Below, one piece after another: positions 16,828-24,466 of a stretch of DNA of 35,782 nucleotides. A program made the translations under genes and the position numbers. Origin of the DNA: Roseovarius sp. (lineage in GTDB: Bacteria > Pseudomonadota > Alphaproteobacteria > Rhodobacterales > Rhodobacteraceae); the NCBI RefSeq assembly GCF_030373445.1, contig NZ_JAUCYU010000018.1, forward strand, positions 1 to 35,782. Reading direction: 5' to 3'. Below the pieces are notes generated by a model, which made no database searches, was not told the origin of the DNA, and was given only the letters and a program-made list of their open reading frames with translations. Within the stretch, counting starts at the first letter, position 1, and each line of letters starts with the position of its first letter.

Positions 16828-16850
16828 TGCCGGGTTTCCTTACCGGCATT
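16828..16850 (+). terminator. Possible weak terminator after TerB-like gene
   Basis: TGCCGG (16828-16833) pairs with CCGGCA (16843-16848) over a 9-nt loop and is followed by TTTCG. The stem is short and the T-run poor, so activity is uncertain. Confidence 0.35.
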
Positions 16851-16891
16851 TCGCGTTTAACTGTGACAGACAGGCAACCGGAGGTGATCCC

Positions 16892-17128
16892 ATGCGCTGC
16901 GTCTTCGTGAACATCCGCTGCAAGCCGGGCACGTCCTACCGCGTGGCCGAGGAAATCGCCCTGCGCGAGATCCATTCCGAGCTCTATTCGACTTCCGGCC
17001 CCTTCGACCTGCTGCTCAAGCTCTACGTTCCGGAACCAGAGGACGTGGGTCATTACATCAACGAGCACCTGCTCGACATCGAAGGCATCGAACGGACCGA
17101 GACGACCCTGACCTTCAAGGCGTTCTGA
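16892..17128 (+). CDS. Stand-alone Lrp/AsnC ligand-binding domain (RAM) protein
   Basis: A 78 aa protein consisting only of the Lrp/AsnC C-terminal sensor (RAM/SAM) domain, with no helix-turn-helix. It starts with an almost perfect ribosome site (GGAGGTGATC, 16880-16889) 2 bp before ATG, suggesting high expression. The pattern VFVNIRCKPG, YSTSGPFDLLLKL and IEGIERTETTLTF is typical. Such proteins oligomerise and bind amino acids or modulate full-length Lrp-like regulators. The target here is unknown. Confidence 0.88.
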   Translation: MRCVFVNIRCKPGTSYRVAEEIALREIHSELYSTSGPFDLLLKLYVPEPEDVGHYINEHLLDIEGIERTETTLTFKAF

Positions 17129-17140
17129 AGCCGCCCGGTT

Positions 17141-17162
17141 GGTGGGTTCGCACCCACCCTAC
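17141..17162 (-). repeat. GTAGGGTGGGT hairpin repeat, inverted copy
   Basis: The reverse complement reads GTAGGGTGGGTGCGAACC followed by CACC, differing from the 6269-6290 copy by a couple of loop bases. It faces the copy at 17250-17271 about 90 bp away, so the two could form a long hairpin between convergent genes. Confidence 0.6.
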
Positions 17163-17249
17163 GGGGGACCGGCGCGATTGTGACCTCACGCCCCGGACCT
17201 GACCCGGGGCCTCTGGTGGTACAGGACGGGTGAGTGCCGCCGGCGTTGC

Positions 17250-17271
17250 GTAGGGTGGGTGCCAACCCACC
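17250..17271 (+). repeat. GTAGGGTGGGT hairpin repeat, copy identical to 6269-6290
   Basis: Identical over 22 bp to the copy 11 kb away. It sits in the gap between the Lrp-domain gene and adenine deaminase, which otherwise holds no gene. Confidence 0.65.
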
Positions 17272-17322
17272 ACACCGGCCCGCCGCATTAACCCGCTCGA
17301 CACCCTTTGCCCCGATACCCGC

Positions 17323-19017
17323 CTACGCGATGATCTCGAACTTCGTCACGTCGACCATCCCCCGGTCGGTGATCTTCAACGCCGGAATCACCGGCAGCGC
17401 CAGGAACGCAAGCTGCAGGAAAGGTTCCGTTAACTCCACGCCCAGCCCCTTCGCCGCATCGCGCAGCTCGACCAGCCGGTCGCGAACCACCTCGAACGGC
17501 TCGAGGCTCATCAGCCCCGCCACCGGCAGCGCCAGCTCCGCCAGCACCTCGCCGCCCCGCGTCACCACGAACCCGCCTTCCAGCTCGCTCAACCGGTTCG
17601 CAGCCAGCGCCATGTCCTCGTAATCCTGCCCCACGCAGACGATGTTGTGGTGGTCGTGACAGACGGTCGAGGCAATCGCCCCCGCCGTCATCCCGAACCC
17701 CCGCACAAAGCCGGTGGCGATGTTGCCGTTCTTCCTGTGCCGCTCCACCACGGCAATCCGCGCCAGGTCGCGCGCCACGTCCGGCCGCTTGTCGCCATCG
17801 GCGATGGCAATCTCCTCGCGCAAATGCTCGGTGATGATCTTCCCTTCAAGGATCCCGATCACATCCGTCTCTTCCCGGTTGCCCGTCGCGCGGAAATCCT
17901 CGGCCTTCACCTTCGGCGCATTGACCGAGCCACGCCCCACCGGCGCAATCTCCTCCCTTGCCACGAAGGCCGCGTCATCCGCCACCACGCCCCCGCACAG
18001 CACCAGCCTCGCATCGCAGGCCTCGAGCGAGCCCACTGCCACGATATCCGCCCGATACCCCGGCGCCACCAGCCCCCGGTCCTTCAGCCCGAACGCCTCC
18101 GCCCCGGAAAGCGACGCCGCCCGGTAGGCCGCCAGCGGCGAACAGCCCAGCCGGATCAGCTCGCGGATCATGTAATCGAGATGCCCGTGCTCGGCGATGT
18201 CGAGCGGGTTCCGGTCATCGGTGCACAGGCACATGTAAGGCGCCGTCACGTCGCTCAGCACCGGCTGCAACGCCTCCAGATCCTTGCTGACCGACCCTTC
18301 CCGGATCAGCACCCGCATCCCCTTGCGCAGCTTCTCCAGCGCCTCTCCCGCACTGGTCGCCTCGTGCTCCGTCCGGATGCCGGCGGCGCAATAGGCGTTC
18401 AGGTCCTTGCCCGACAACAACGGGCAATGCCCGTCCACATGCCCGCCCTCGAAGAGGCGCAGCTTGGCCATCGCCCCCGGATCACGATGAATGACCCCGG
18501 GATAATTCATGAACTCCGCCAGCCCGATCCCCGAGGCATGCCCCCGCAGCGGCGCCAGATCTTCCGCCTCGATCCGCGCGCCGGCGGTCTCCATATCCGT
18601 CGACGGCACGCAGGACGACAACTGAACCCGGATATCCATCACCGTCCGCTCGCTCGCCTCCTGGAAATACCGGATCCCCTCCACCCCGATCACGTTGGCA
18701 ATCTCGTGCGGGTCGCAGATCGCCGTGGTCACCCCCCGCGGCGCGACACAGCGGTCGAACTCGAACGGCGTCACCAGCGAGCTTTCGATATGCAGGTGCG
18801 TGTCGATGAACCCCGGCACCAGCACCAGCCCGCTGACATCGACCACCTCGCGCCCCTCGTAATCCTCGCCGACCCCGACGATCCGGTCACCGCAGATCGC
18901 CACGTCCCCCGTCACGCGCGCCCCGGTCACGAGGTCGAACACCTCGCCCCCGCGCAGAACCTTGTCCGCCGGTTCGTCCCCGCGCCCCTGCGCGATGCGT
19001 GTCTCCAGATCGGCCAT
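17323..19017 (-). CDS. ade: Adenine deaminase
   Basis: A 564 aa amidohydrolase converting adenine to hypoxanthine and ammonia in purine salvage. The N-terminal composite domain is followed by metal ligands in IDTHLHIESS and by GVTTAICDPHEIANV, GHCPLLSGKDLNAY, RTEHEATS and CTDDRNP, all characteristic of bacterial Ade. The C-terminal adenine-deaminase-specific domain includes VCHDHHNI. The length matches the family (550-600 aa). The start at 19017 has AAGGAG 8 bp upstream; the frame is open further upstream but that part is not family-like. It is divergent from the HAD-UbiA gene. Confidence 0.93.
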   Translation of the reverse strand: MADLETRIAQGRGDEPADKVLRGGEVFDLVTGARVTGDVAICGDRIVGVGEDYEGREVVDVSGLVLVPGFIDTHLHIESSLVTPFEFDRCVAPRGVTTAICDPHEIANVIGVEGIRYFQEASERTVMDIRVQLSSCVPSTDMETAGARIEAEDLAPLRGHASGIGLAEFMNYPGVIHRDPGAMAKLRLFEGGHVDGHCPLLSGKDLNAYCAAGIRTEHEATSAGEALEKLRKGMRVLIREGSVSKDLEALQPVLSDVTAPYMCLCTDDRNPLDIAEHGHLDYMIRELIRLGCSPLAAYRAASLSGAEAFGLKDRGLVAPGYRADIVAVGSLEACDARLVLCGGVVADDAAFVAREEIAPVGRGSVNAPKVKAEDFRATGNREETDVIGILEGKIITEHLREEIAIADGDKRPDVARDLARIAVVERHRKNGNIATGFVRGFGMTAGAIASTVCHDHHNIVCVGQDYEDMALAANRLSELEGGFVVTRGGEVLAELALPVAGLMSLEPFEVVRDRLVELRDAAKGLGVELTEPFLQLAFLALPVIPALKITDRGMVDVTKFEIIA

Positions 19018-19181
19018 GTCCACTGCTCCTTCTTGGTCCCGCGATGTTGCCTGTTTCGTCCCGCCCCGCCAATGCCGCATTTTTCCAACGGTCAACCCCT
19101 TTGAGCCCTCTCGCGCCTTCCTTGGCAAGAACCCGCGTGCTAAGGTCCGGTAAAACAAGACGATGCGGGCAGACAATCGGG

Positions 19182-20618
19182 ATGACAGCCAAAGACAGGC
19201 GGGACGAGATGCCGGTCCTCGTGGTGGACCTCGACGGAACCCTGATCCGGTCCGACTCGCTCTATGAAACCTTCTGGGCGGGCATGGCCGAGGACTGGGG
19301 TACCGCCCTGGCCGCCCTCCGCGCCCTGACCAGCGGGCGCGCGGCGCTGAAGAAATCCATGGCCGGCCGCACCGTGCTCGAGCCCGAGCACCTGCCCTAC
19401 AACACCGTCGTGCTCGACTACATCCGCGACTGGCGCGCCAATGGCGGGCGCGCGGTTCTGGTCACCGCCGCCGATGGCAGCATCGCCAGCGCGATCTCCG
19501 ATCACCTCGGCCTGTTTGACGAGGCGCATGGCTCGGATGGCCAGCACAACCTCAAGGGCGCGGCCAAGGCCCGCTTCCTCGAAGAGCGCTACGGCGCCGG
19601 CGGCTTTGCCTATATCGGCGACAGCGCGGCCGACCTGCCGGTGTGGGATGCCTCGGCCAAGTCGGTCTCGGTCGATGCCTCGCCCGCCCTGCAACGACAG
19701 GTCGCGGCACAGGGCGGCGACAGCGAACACCTGCAAAGCGGCACGAAATCCGGCTACCTCGCCGCGCTGCGCCCGCACCAGTGGCTCAAGAACGTGCTGG
19801 TCTTCGTACCCCTCGTCGCGGCGCAGTCCTTCACCGGGCTGCACATCCTCAACACCATCCTCGCCTTCGTGGCCTTCAGCCTCGTCAGTTCCAGCGGCTA
19901 TCTCCTCAACGACCTGATGGACCTGCGCGCCGACCGCGCCCACCCGCGCAAATGCAAGCGCCCGCTGGCCGCGGGCCGGGTGCCCATCGCCCACGGCACG
20001 GCGATGATGCCGCTGCTGCTGCTGGCCGGGCTGCTGACGGCGTTCATCGCCGGGCCGAACCTGCTGGGCGTGATCTTCGGGTATTTCGTGCTGACCACGG
20101 TTTACTCCACCTGGCTCAAGCAGCGCGCCGTGGCCGATATCGGCACGCTCGCAGGGCTCTACACCCTGCGCATCATCGCCGGCGGCGTGGCCACCGGCCT
20201 CGGCCTCTCGGTCTGGCTGCTCGCCTTCTCTATGTTCTTCTTCTTCGCGCTGGCGGCGGTCAAGCGGCTGGCCGAGCTGGTCGACCTCGAGAAACGCGGC
20301 ATCCGCACCGCCAAGCGCCGCGGCTACCACGTCGAGGACGCGCCGCTCATCTCGCAGATGACCACGGCCTCGGGCTACATCTCGGTGCTGGTCCTCGCGC
20401 TCTACGTGAATACGAACGCGGTGCAGCAGCTTTACACCGCGCCCTGGCTGCTCTGGGGCATCTGCCTCGTGCTGATGTACTGGATCAGCCGCGTCGTGCT
20501 GGTCACGCATCGCGGCAAGATGGATGACGACCCGATCGTCTATGCCCTGCGCGACCGCACCAGCCTGTTCTGCATCCTTTTGGTCGGGGTCTTCGCCGGC
20601 GGAGCCTCGGTGCTGTGA
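19182..20618 (+). CDS. HAD phosphatase-UbiA prenyltransferase fusion (DPPR synthase-like)
   Basis: A 478 aa bifunctional protein. Residues 10-180 are a HAD hydrolase: DLDGT (16-20) with nucleophile D16, T95, K125 and GDSAAD (146-151). Residues 190-478 are a UbiA-family membrane prenyltransferase with NDLMDLRAD (243-251) and YSTWLK, about eight or nine helices. The UbiA part resembles decaprenyl-phosphate phosphoribosyltransferase (Rv3806c type), which couples a polyprenyl phosphate to PRPP. The HAD half could remove the 5'-phosphate, a step attributed to a separate phosphatase in mycobacteria. Downstream overlaps with GtrA, DprE1-like and DprE2-like genes support this. ATG 19209 is an alternative start. 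Function is inferred from motifs and neighbours. Confidence 0.87.
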   Translation: MTAKDRRDEMPVLVVDLDGTLIRSDSLYETFWAGMAEDWGTALAALRALTSGRAALKKSMAGRTVLEPEHLPYNTVVLDYIRDWRANGGRAVLVTAADGSIASAISDHLGLFDEAHGSDGQHNLKGAAKARFLEERYGAGGFAYIGDSAADLPVWDASAKSVSVDASPALQRQVAAQGGDSEHLQSGTKSGYLAALRPHQWLKNVLVFVPLVAAQSFTGLHILNTILAFVAFSLVSSSGYLLNDLMDLRADRAHPRKCKRPLAAGRVPIAHGTAMMPLLLLAGLLTAFIAGPNLLGVIFGYFVLTTVYSTWLKQRAVADIGTLAGLYTLRIIAGGVATGLGLSVWLLAFSMFFFFALAAVKRLAELVDLEKRGIRTAKRRGYHVEDAPLISQMTTASGYISVLVLALYVNTNAVQQLYTAPWLLWGICLVLMYWISRVVLVTHRGKMDDDPIVYALRDRTSLFCILLVGVFAGGASVL

Positions 20619-21046
20619 GCCGCGGCACACTCATCCTGCGCTATGCCGGTTTCGCGGTGATCGCGGTGCTGGTCAACCTCGCGACCCAGCGGCTGGTGCT
20701 CGCCATCGGCTGGCCCGGCCCGGGCATCGGGCTGGCCGCCGCCATCGCGGCAGGCACGGCCACCGGGCTCGTGGTCAAGTACCTGCTCGACAAGCGCTGG
20801 ATCTTCTACGACACCCAAGGCGGGCTCGCCAATCACGGCCGGAAATTCGCGCTCTACACCACCATGGGGCTGATCACCACGGCGGTCTTCTGGGGCACGG
20901 AAACCCTGTTCTGGCTGCTCTGGAAAACCCACGCCATGCGCGAGGCGGGCGCCGTCATCGGCCTCGCCATCGGCTATATCACCAAGTACCAGCTCGACCG
21001 CCGCTTCGTCTTCGCGCCCGGCGCCCGTGCGGAGGCGGCGGAATGA
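20615..21046 (+). CDS. GtrA family membrane protein
   Basis: A 143 aa protein with four predicted membrane helices and the GtrA/DPMS_TM pattern (AGFAVIAVLVNLATQRL near the start, KYLLDKRWIFYD in the middle, KYQLDRRFVF at the end). GtrA proteins are thought to flip polyprenyl-phosphate-linked sugars. The GTG start overlaps the previous stop (GTGA), and its stop overlaps the next ATG, so it sits inside a coupled operon. In mycobacteria a GtrA protein (Rv3789) lies next to dprE1, and the same pairing is seen here, suggesting flipping of the arabinose donor to the periplasm. Confidence 0.87.
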   Translation: MSRGTLILRYAGFAVIAVLVNLATQRLVLAIGWPGPGIGLAAAIAAGTATGLVVKYLLDKRWIFYDTQGGLANHGRKFALYTTMGLITTAVFWGTETLFWLLWKTHAMREAGAVIGLAIGYITKYQLDRRFVFAPGARAEAAE

Positions 21047-22365
21047 AGCTCTCGGGCTGGGGCCGCTACCCCGTGGCCGATTGCACGGTGACCGCCCCCC
21101 GCACGCCCGAAGCGCTGTCCGAGGCACGCAAGAGCGGCCCGCTCATTGCCCGCGGCAATGGCCGCGCCTATGGCGACAGCGCCATGAACGAGGACAGCAC
21201 CGTCTCGATGCGCCATTTCAACCGGTTCATCGCCTTCGATCACACCACCGGCCAGCTCACCGCCGAGGCGGGCGTCCTGCTGGGCGACGTGATCGACGCA
21301 TTCCTGCCGCGCGGCTGGTTCCCGGCGGTCACACCCGGCACCAAGTTCGTCACGCTGGGCGGCATGGCAGCGGCGGATGTGCACGGCAAGAACCACCATC
21401 TCGACGGCGGCTTCGGCAACACCATCGACTGGCTGGACATCATGGGCCCCGACGGCACCGTCACCCGCTGCTCGCGCGAGGAAAACGCCGAGCTCTTCGA
21501 CTGGACGATCGGTGGCATGGGCCTGACCGGCGTGATCCTCCGGATGGCGATCCGCCTGCGCCGCGTCGAAACCGGCTGGATCCTCCAGCACGCGCACCCC
21601 GCCCCAAACCTCGCCGCCGCGATGGAAGCGTTCGAAGCGGCCCCTGACGCCCCCTATTCCGTCGCCTGGATCGACTGCCTCAGCACGGGCGAGCATCTCG
21701 GCCGCTTCATCGTCATGCTGGGCGAGCATGCCCCCCTCGACCGCCTGCCCAACCGCTTCCGCCAGGTCCCCTTCGGCCCTCCGCCCGGCCGCAACCGCAC
21801 CGTGCCCTTCAACCTCCCCGGCTTCGCCCTCAACCGCTGGACGGTGCGCGCCTTCAACGCCGCCTATTACCGCATGGGCCTCCGCAACGCCGGCACAAGC
21901 TACGTGCCGTGGGACACCTACTTCTACCCGCTCGACGGCATCCTCGGATGGAACCGCATCTATGGCCGCCGCGGCTTTCTCCAGTTCCAGTGCGTCCTGC
22001 CCGACGACACCGCCCGCGCCGGGCTCAAAGCCCTGCTCACAACCATCGCCGAGACAGGCCAGGGCTCCTTCCTCGCCGTCCTCAAGAAGATGGGCCCCGA
22101 GGGCGGCCGCTTCTCCTTTCCCATGCCCGGCTACACGCTGGCGCTCGACTTCCCCGTTTCCGACAAGGTGCTTGAACTCATGGAACAACTCGACCGGATC
22201 ACCCTCGATCACGGCGGCCGCTTCTACCTCGCCAAGGATGCGCGCCTCACCGCCCACATGCTCCACGCCACCGACCCCCGCGCCGGCGCCTTCGCCGCAA
22301 TGCGCCGCGAGACCGGCGCCGATACCGGCTTCGCCTCGATGCAATCCGAAAGGCTGGGGCTATGA
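21043..22365 (+). CDS. dprE1: DprE1-like FAD oxidase (polyprenylphosphoryl-ribose 2'-oxidase)
   Basis: A 440 aa FAD-binding oxidoreductase closely resembling mycobacterial DprE1, which oxidises decaprenylphosphoryl-ribose at C2' as the first half of epimerisation to arabinose. Matching stretches are GNGRAYGDSA, TPGTKFVTLGG, DVHGKNHH (H114 matching H132), GGMGLTG, YPLDGILGWNR and YLAKDAR (K398 matching catalytic K418). At the place of DprE1 Cys387, in GWNICVDF, this protein has GYTLALDF, so the residue is Ala367 (offset 20 in both cases). It should therefore lack the cysteine attacked by benzothiazinones. The start overlaps the GtrA stop by 4 bp. Confidence 0.88.
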   Translation: MKLSGWGRYPVADCTVTAPRTPEALSEARKSGPLIARGNGRAYGDSAMNEDSTVSMRHFNRFIAFDHTTGQLTAEAGVLLGDVIDAFLPRGWFPAVTPGTKFVTLGGMAAADVHGKNHHLDGGFGNTIDWLDIMGPDGTVTRCSREENAELFDWTIGGMGLTGVILRMAIRLRRVETGWILQHAHPAPNLAAAMEAFEAAPDAPYSVAWIDCLSTGEHLGRFIVMLGEHAPLDRLPNRFRQVPFGPPPGRNRTVPFNLPGFALNRWTVRAFNAAYYRMGLRNAGTSYVPWDTYFYPLDGILGWNRIYGRRGFLQFQCVLPDDTARAGLKALLTTIAETGQGSFLAVLKKMGPEGGRFSFPMPGYTLALDFPVSDKVLELMEQLDRITLDHGGRFYLAKDARLTAHMLHATDPRAGAFAAMRRETGADTGFASMQSERLGL

Positions 22366-23099
22366 GCGCCGGCCCGGTCCTGATCCTCGGCGCCCGCTCC
22401 GACATCGGCATGGCCATCGCCCGCGCCTACGCCGCCGACGGCCACGCCATCCAGCTCGCCGCCCGCAACGCCGACACGCTCGAGCCAGAGCGCAACGACA
22501 TCGCGCTCCGCCACGGCACCGACGTCACCCTGCACGAGCTCGACGCGCTCGACTATGACAGCCACGATGCCTTCCTTGACAGCCTCCCCGCCCTGCCCGA
22601 CATCGCGGTCTGCACCGTGGGCTACATGGGCGAACAGTCGGAGAACGAGGCCGACATGCAAGCCGCCCGCCTCGTCATGCGCTCCAACTTCGAGGGCCCC
22701 ACCAATCTCCTCGCCCTCCTCGCCAACCGGTTCGAGACCCGCGGCAGCGGCACGCTCATCGGCATCAGCTCCGTCGCCGGCGACCGCGGCCGGGCCACCA
22801 ACTACGTCTACGGCTCCGCCAAGGCGGGCTTCACGGCGTTCCTCTCGGGCCTGCGCAACCGGCTGGCAAAGAAGGGCGTCCACGTCATGACCGTCAAGCC
22901 CGGCTTTGTCGCCACCAAGATGACCGACGGCATGGACCTCCCCGAGAAGCTGACCGCCGACCCCGACAAGCTCGCCTGTTCCGTCCTGCGCGCCGCGAAA
23001 AGGCGGCGCAACATCATCTACGTCAAACCGGTCTGGTGGCTGGTGATGCTGATCATCCGCAACATCCCCGAGGCGATCTTCAAGAAGCTCAGTATCTGA
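22362..23099 (+). CDS. dprE2: DprE2-like short-chain dehydrogenase
   Basis: A 245 aa SDR oxidoreductase. The nucleotide motif reads GARSDIG (10-16), and the catalytic set is Ser136/137 (GISSVAG), Tyr150 and Lys154 (YGSAK). A C-terminal hydrophobic helix (VKPVWWLVMLIIRNIPEAIF) is typical of DprE2, which reduces the 2'-keto intermediate with NAD(P)H to give decaprenylphosphoryl-arabinose. The ATG overlaps the DprE1-like stop (ATGA). It is the last gene of the operon; the convergent Sel1 gene ends only 3 bp away, leaving no room for a separate terminator. Confidence 0.87.
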   Translation: MSAGPVLILGARSDIGMAIARAYAADGHAIQLAARNADTLEPERNDIALRHGTDVTLHELDALDYDSHDAFLDSLPALPDIAVCTVGYMGEQSENEADMQAARLVMRSNFEGPTNLLALLANRFETRGSGTLIGISSVAGDRGRATNYVYGSAKAGFTAFLSGLRNRLAKKGVHVMTVKPGFVATKMTDGMDLPEKLTADPDKLACSVLRAAKRRRNIIYVKPVWWLVMLIIRNIPEAIFKKLSI

Positions 23100-23102
23100 C
23101 GG

Positions 23103-24164
23103 CTACTGCTGCGCCAGCTGCGCTGCGGCACCCAGCGTGCCCCGCCCGATCATCGCATCGAGCGCCCCGGTATACAGCCCGCGCTCCTGCAGGATCGTCT
23201 GGAAGTTCAGCGCCGTCTCCCGGTCCCAGCGCGGCGTGTACCCGTTCACCGTGCCGCGCAGCTCGTCCACCCGCAGGTCGCCCGTCTCCAGCGCCGCGAT
23301 ATACAGCTCCGCCGCCCGCACCGGATCGTAGTCCACCCCGTCGCCCTGTTCGTACATGAAGCCCAGCTCGTTCATCGCCTGCGCATCGCCCTTCTCGGCG
23401 GCGCTCTGCACCCATTTCAGCCGCACTTCCGGGTCGTCGAACACGCCGTCGCCCTCGTAGAACGCCTTCAGCGCCGCCTCGGCCTCTGCACTGCCCTGCG
23501 CGGCGGCCTTCTCGTACAACTCCGCCGCCTTGATCGGGTCGGGCAGGTCAAGCTTCCGCGCCAGCCGGCCCGGAACGCTGCGCGGGTTCATGTAAAGCTC
23601 GGCCAGCCGGAACTGCGAGAAGTGATAGCCCGCATCGGCCGAGTCCGTCAGCAATTCGAGCATCCGGTCGAAATCCTGCCGCACGCCCCGGCCAAGCTGG
23701 TACATGATCGCCAGCGTCGACATCGCCGGTATATCGCCGCCATCGACGGCCTTCTGGTACTCGGCCACCGCGCGCTTGTGATCCTCCCGCACCGGGCCGA
23801 TCCCGAAATTGTAATAGTCGCCCAGCTTGGTATGCGCGGCCGCGACACCTGCCTCGCCTGCCATCCCGAACACCTCGAGCGCCCGCTCGTGCACGCCCTC
23901 GCGCTGCATGATCACGGCAAGGTGGAACATCGCATCGGCATCCGGCTCGGCCCCGATCACGGCGGCCTCGCAATGCGGGCGGGCGGTGCCCAGCGTGCTG
24001 AAATACGTGTTCAGCGCCTCGCGGCTGACCGGCGCGCCGGCATCCGGTGTCCCGGCAATTTCGGCACAGGCCTCCGCCGCGGATTGCGCGAAACCGCCGT
24101 CCGGAACCGTCGCCGCCCCCAGCATCGCCGTCGCTGCCGCAATCCCCAGTGTCACACGCCGCAT
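23103..24164 (-). CDS. Exported Sel1-repeat protein with PG-binding-like C-terminus
   Basis: A 353 aa protein starting at 24164 with AAAGGGA upstream. Residues 1-26 form a signal peptide ending GFAQS. Several Sel1-like TPR units follow (AAAHTKLGDYYNFGIG, AMSTLAIMYQLGRGV, AMNELGFMYEQGDGV). The last ~45 residues (DRETALNFQTILQERGLY, then GALDAMIGRGTLGAA) look like half of a peptidoglycan_binding_1 domain. It is probably a periplasmic scaffold protein. A partner is unknown; the divergent gene at 24467 is a membrane-anchored unknown. Confidence 0.8.
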   Translation of the reverse strand: MRRVTLGIAAATAMLGAATVPDGGFAQSAAEACAEIAGTPDAGAPVSREALNTYFSTLGTARPHCEAAVIGAEPDADAMFHLAVIMQREGVHERALEVFGMAGEAGVAAAHTKLGDYYNFGIGPVREDHKRAVAEYQKAVDGGDIPAMSTLAIMYQLGRGVRQDFDRMLELLTDSADAGYHFSQFRLAELYMNPRSVPGRLARKLDLPDPIKAAELYEKAAAQGSAEAEAALKAFYEGDGVFDDPEVRLKWVQSAAEKGDAQAMNELGFMYEQGDGVDYDPVRAAELYIAALETGDLRVDELRGTVNGYTPRWDRETALNFQTILQERGLYTGALDAMIGRGTLGAAAQLAQQ

Positions 24165-24466
24165 GTCAAATCCCTTTTCAAAACATGACCGAACAAATTC
24201 ATCAGGGCCAAGGCCCTCTGCCATATACCGATCAAATTGCCAGCCCTTCCGGCAAAAAGCTACTGGTCATTGCAGCGCAGATTGTCGTCACGACCGAAAC
24301 AATGCCGCCGGCCTGCCCCGGCTTTCCCCGCGATCCGGCACAGTGCCGGCAAATGGCCGCGAAGCCTTGCCATTATGGGCGGGTTCCTGCCGTTTGACGT
24401 GGCGTCGAGACACCAACGTTGACCGGTTTATTGAAGCGTCAATTAATCGCTTCTAAGGGACAGTGC
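24165..24466. promoter_or_regulatory. Divergent promoter region with inverted repeats
   Basis: A 302 bp gap between divergent genes. A perfect palindrome CCGGCAC-A-GTGCCGG lies at 24335-24349. GAAGCG (24433-24438) pairs with CGCTTC (24448-24453) just before the AAGGGA ribosome site (24455-24460) of the plus-strand gene. The latter could fold in the mRNA leader. No promoter boxes can be assigned with confidence. Confidence 0.4.

Noticed and set aside
19140..20630. A 496-codon frame antisense to the HAD-UbiA gene
   Set aside because: No recognisable domain; the sense strand encodes two well-formed domains and overlaps its operon partner.
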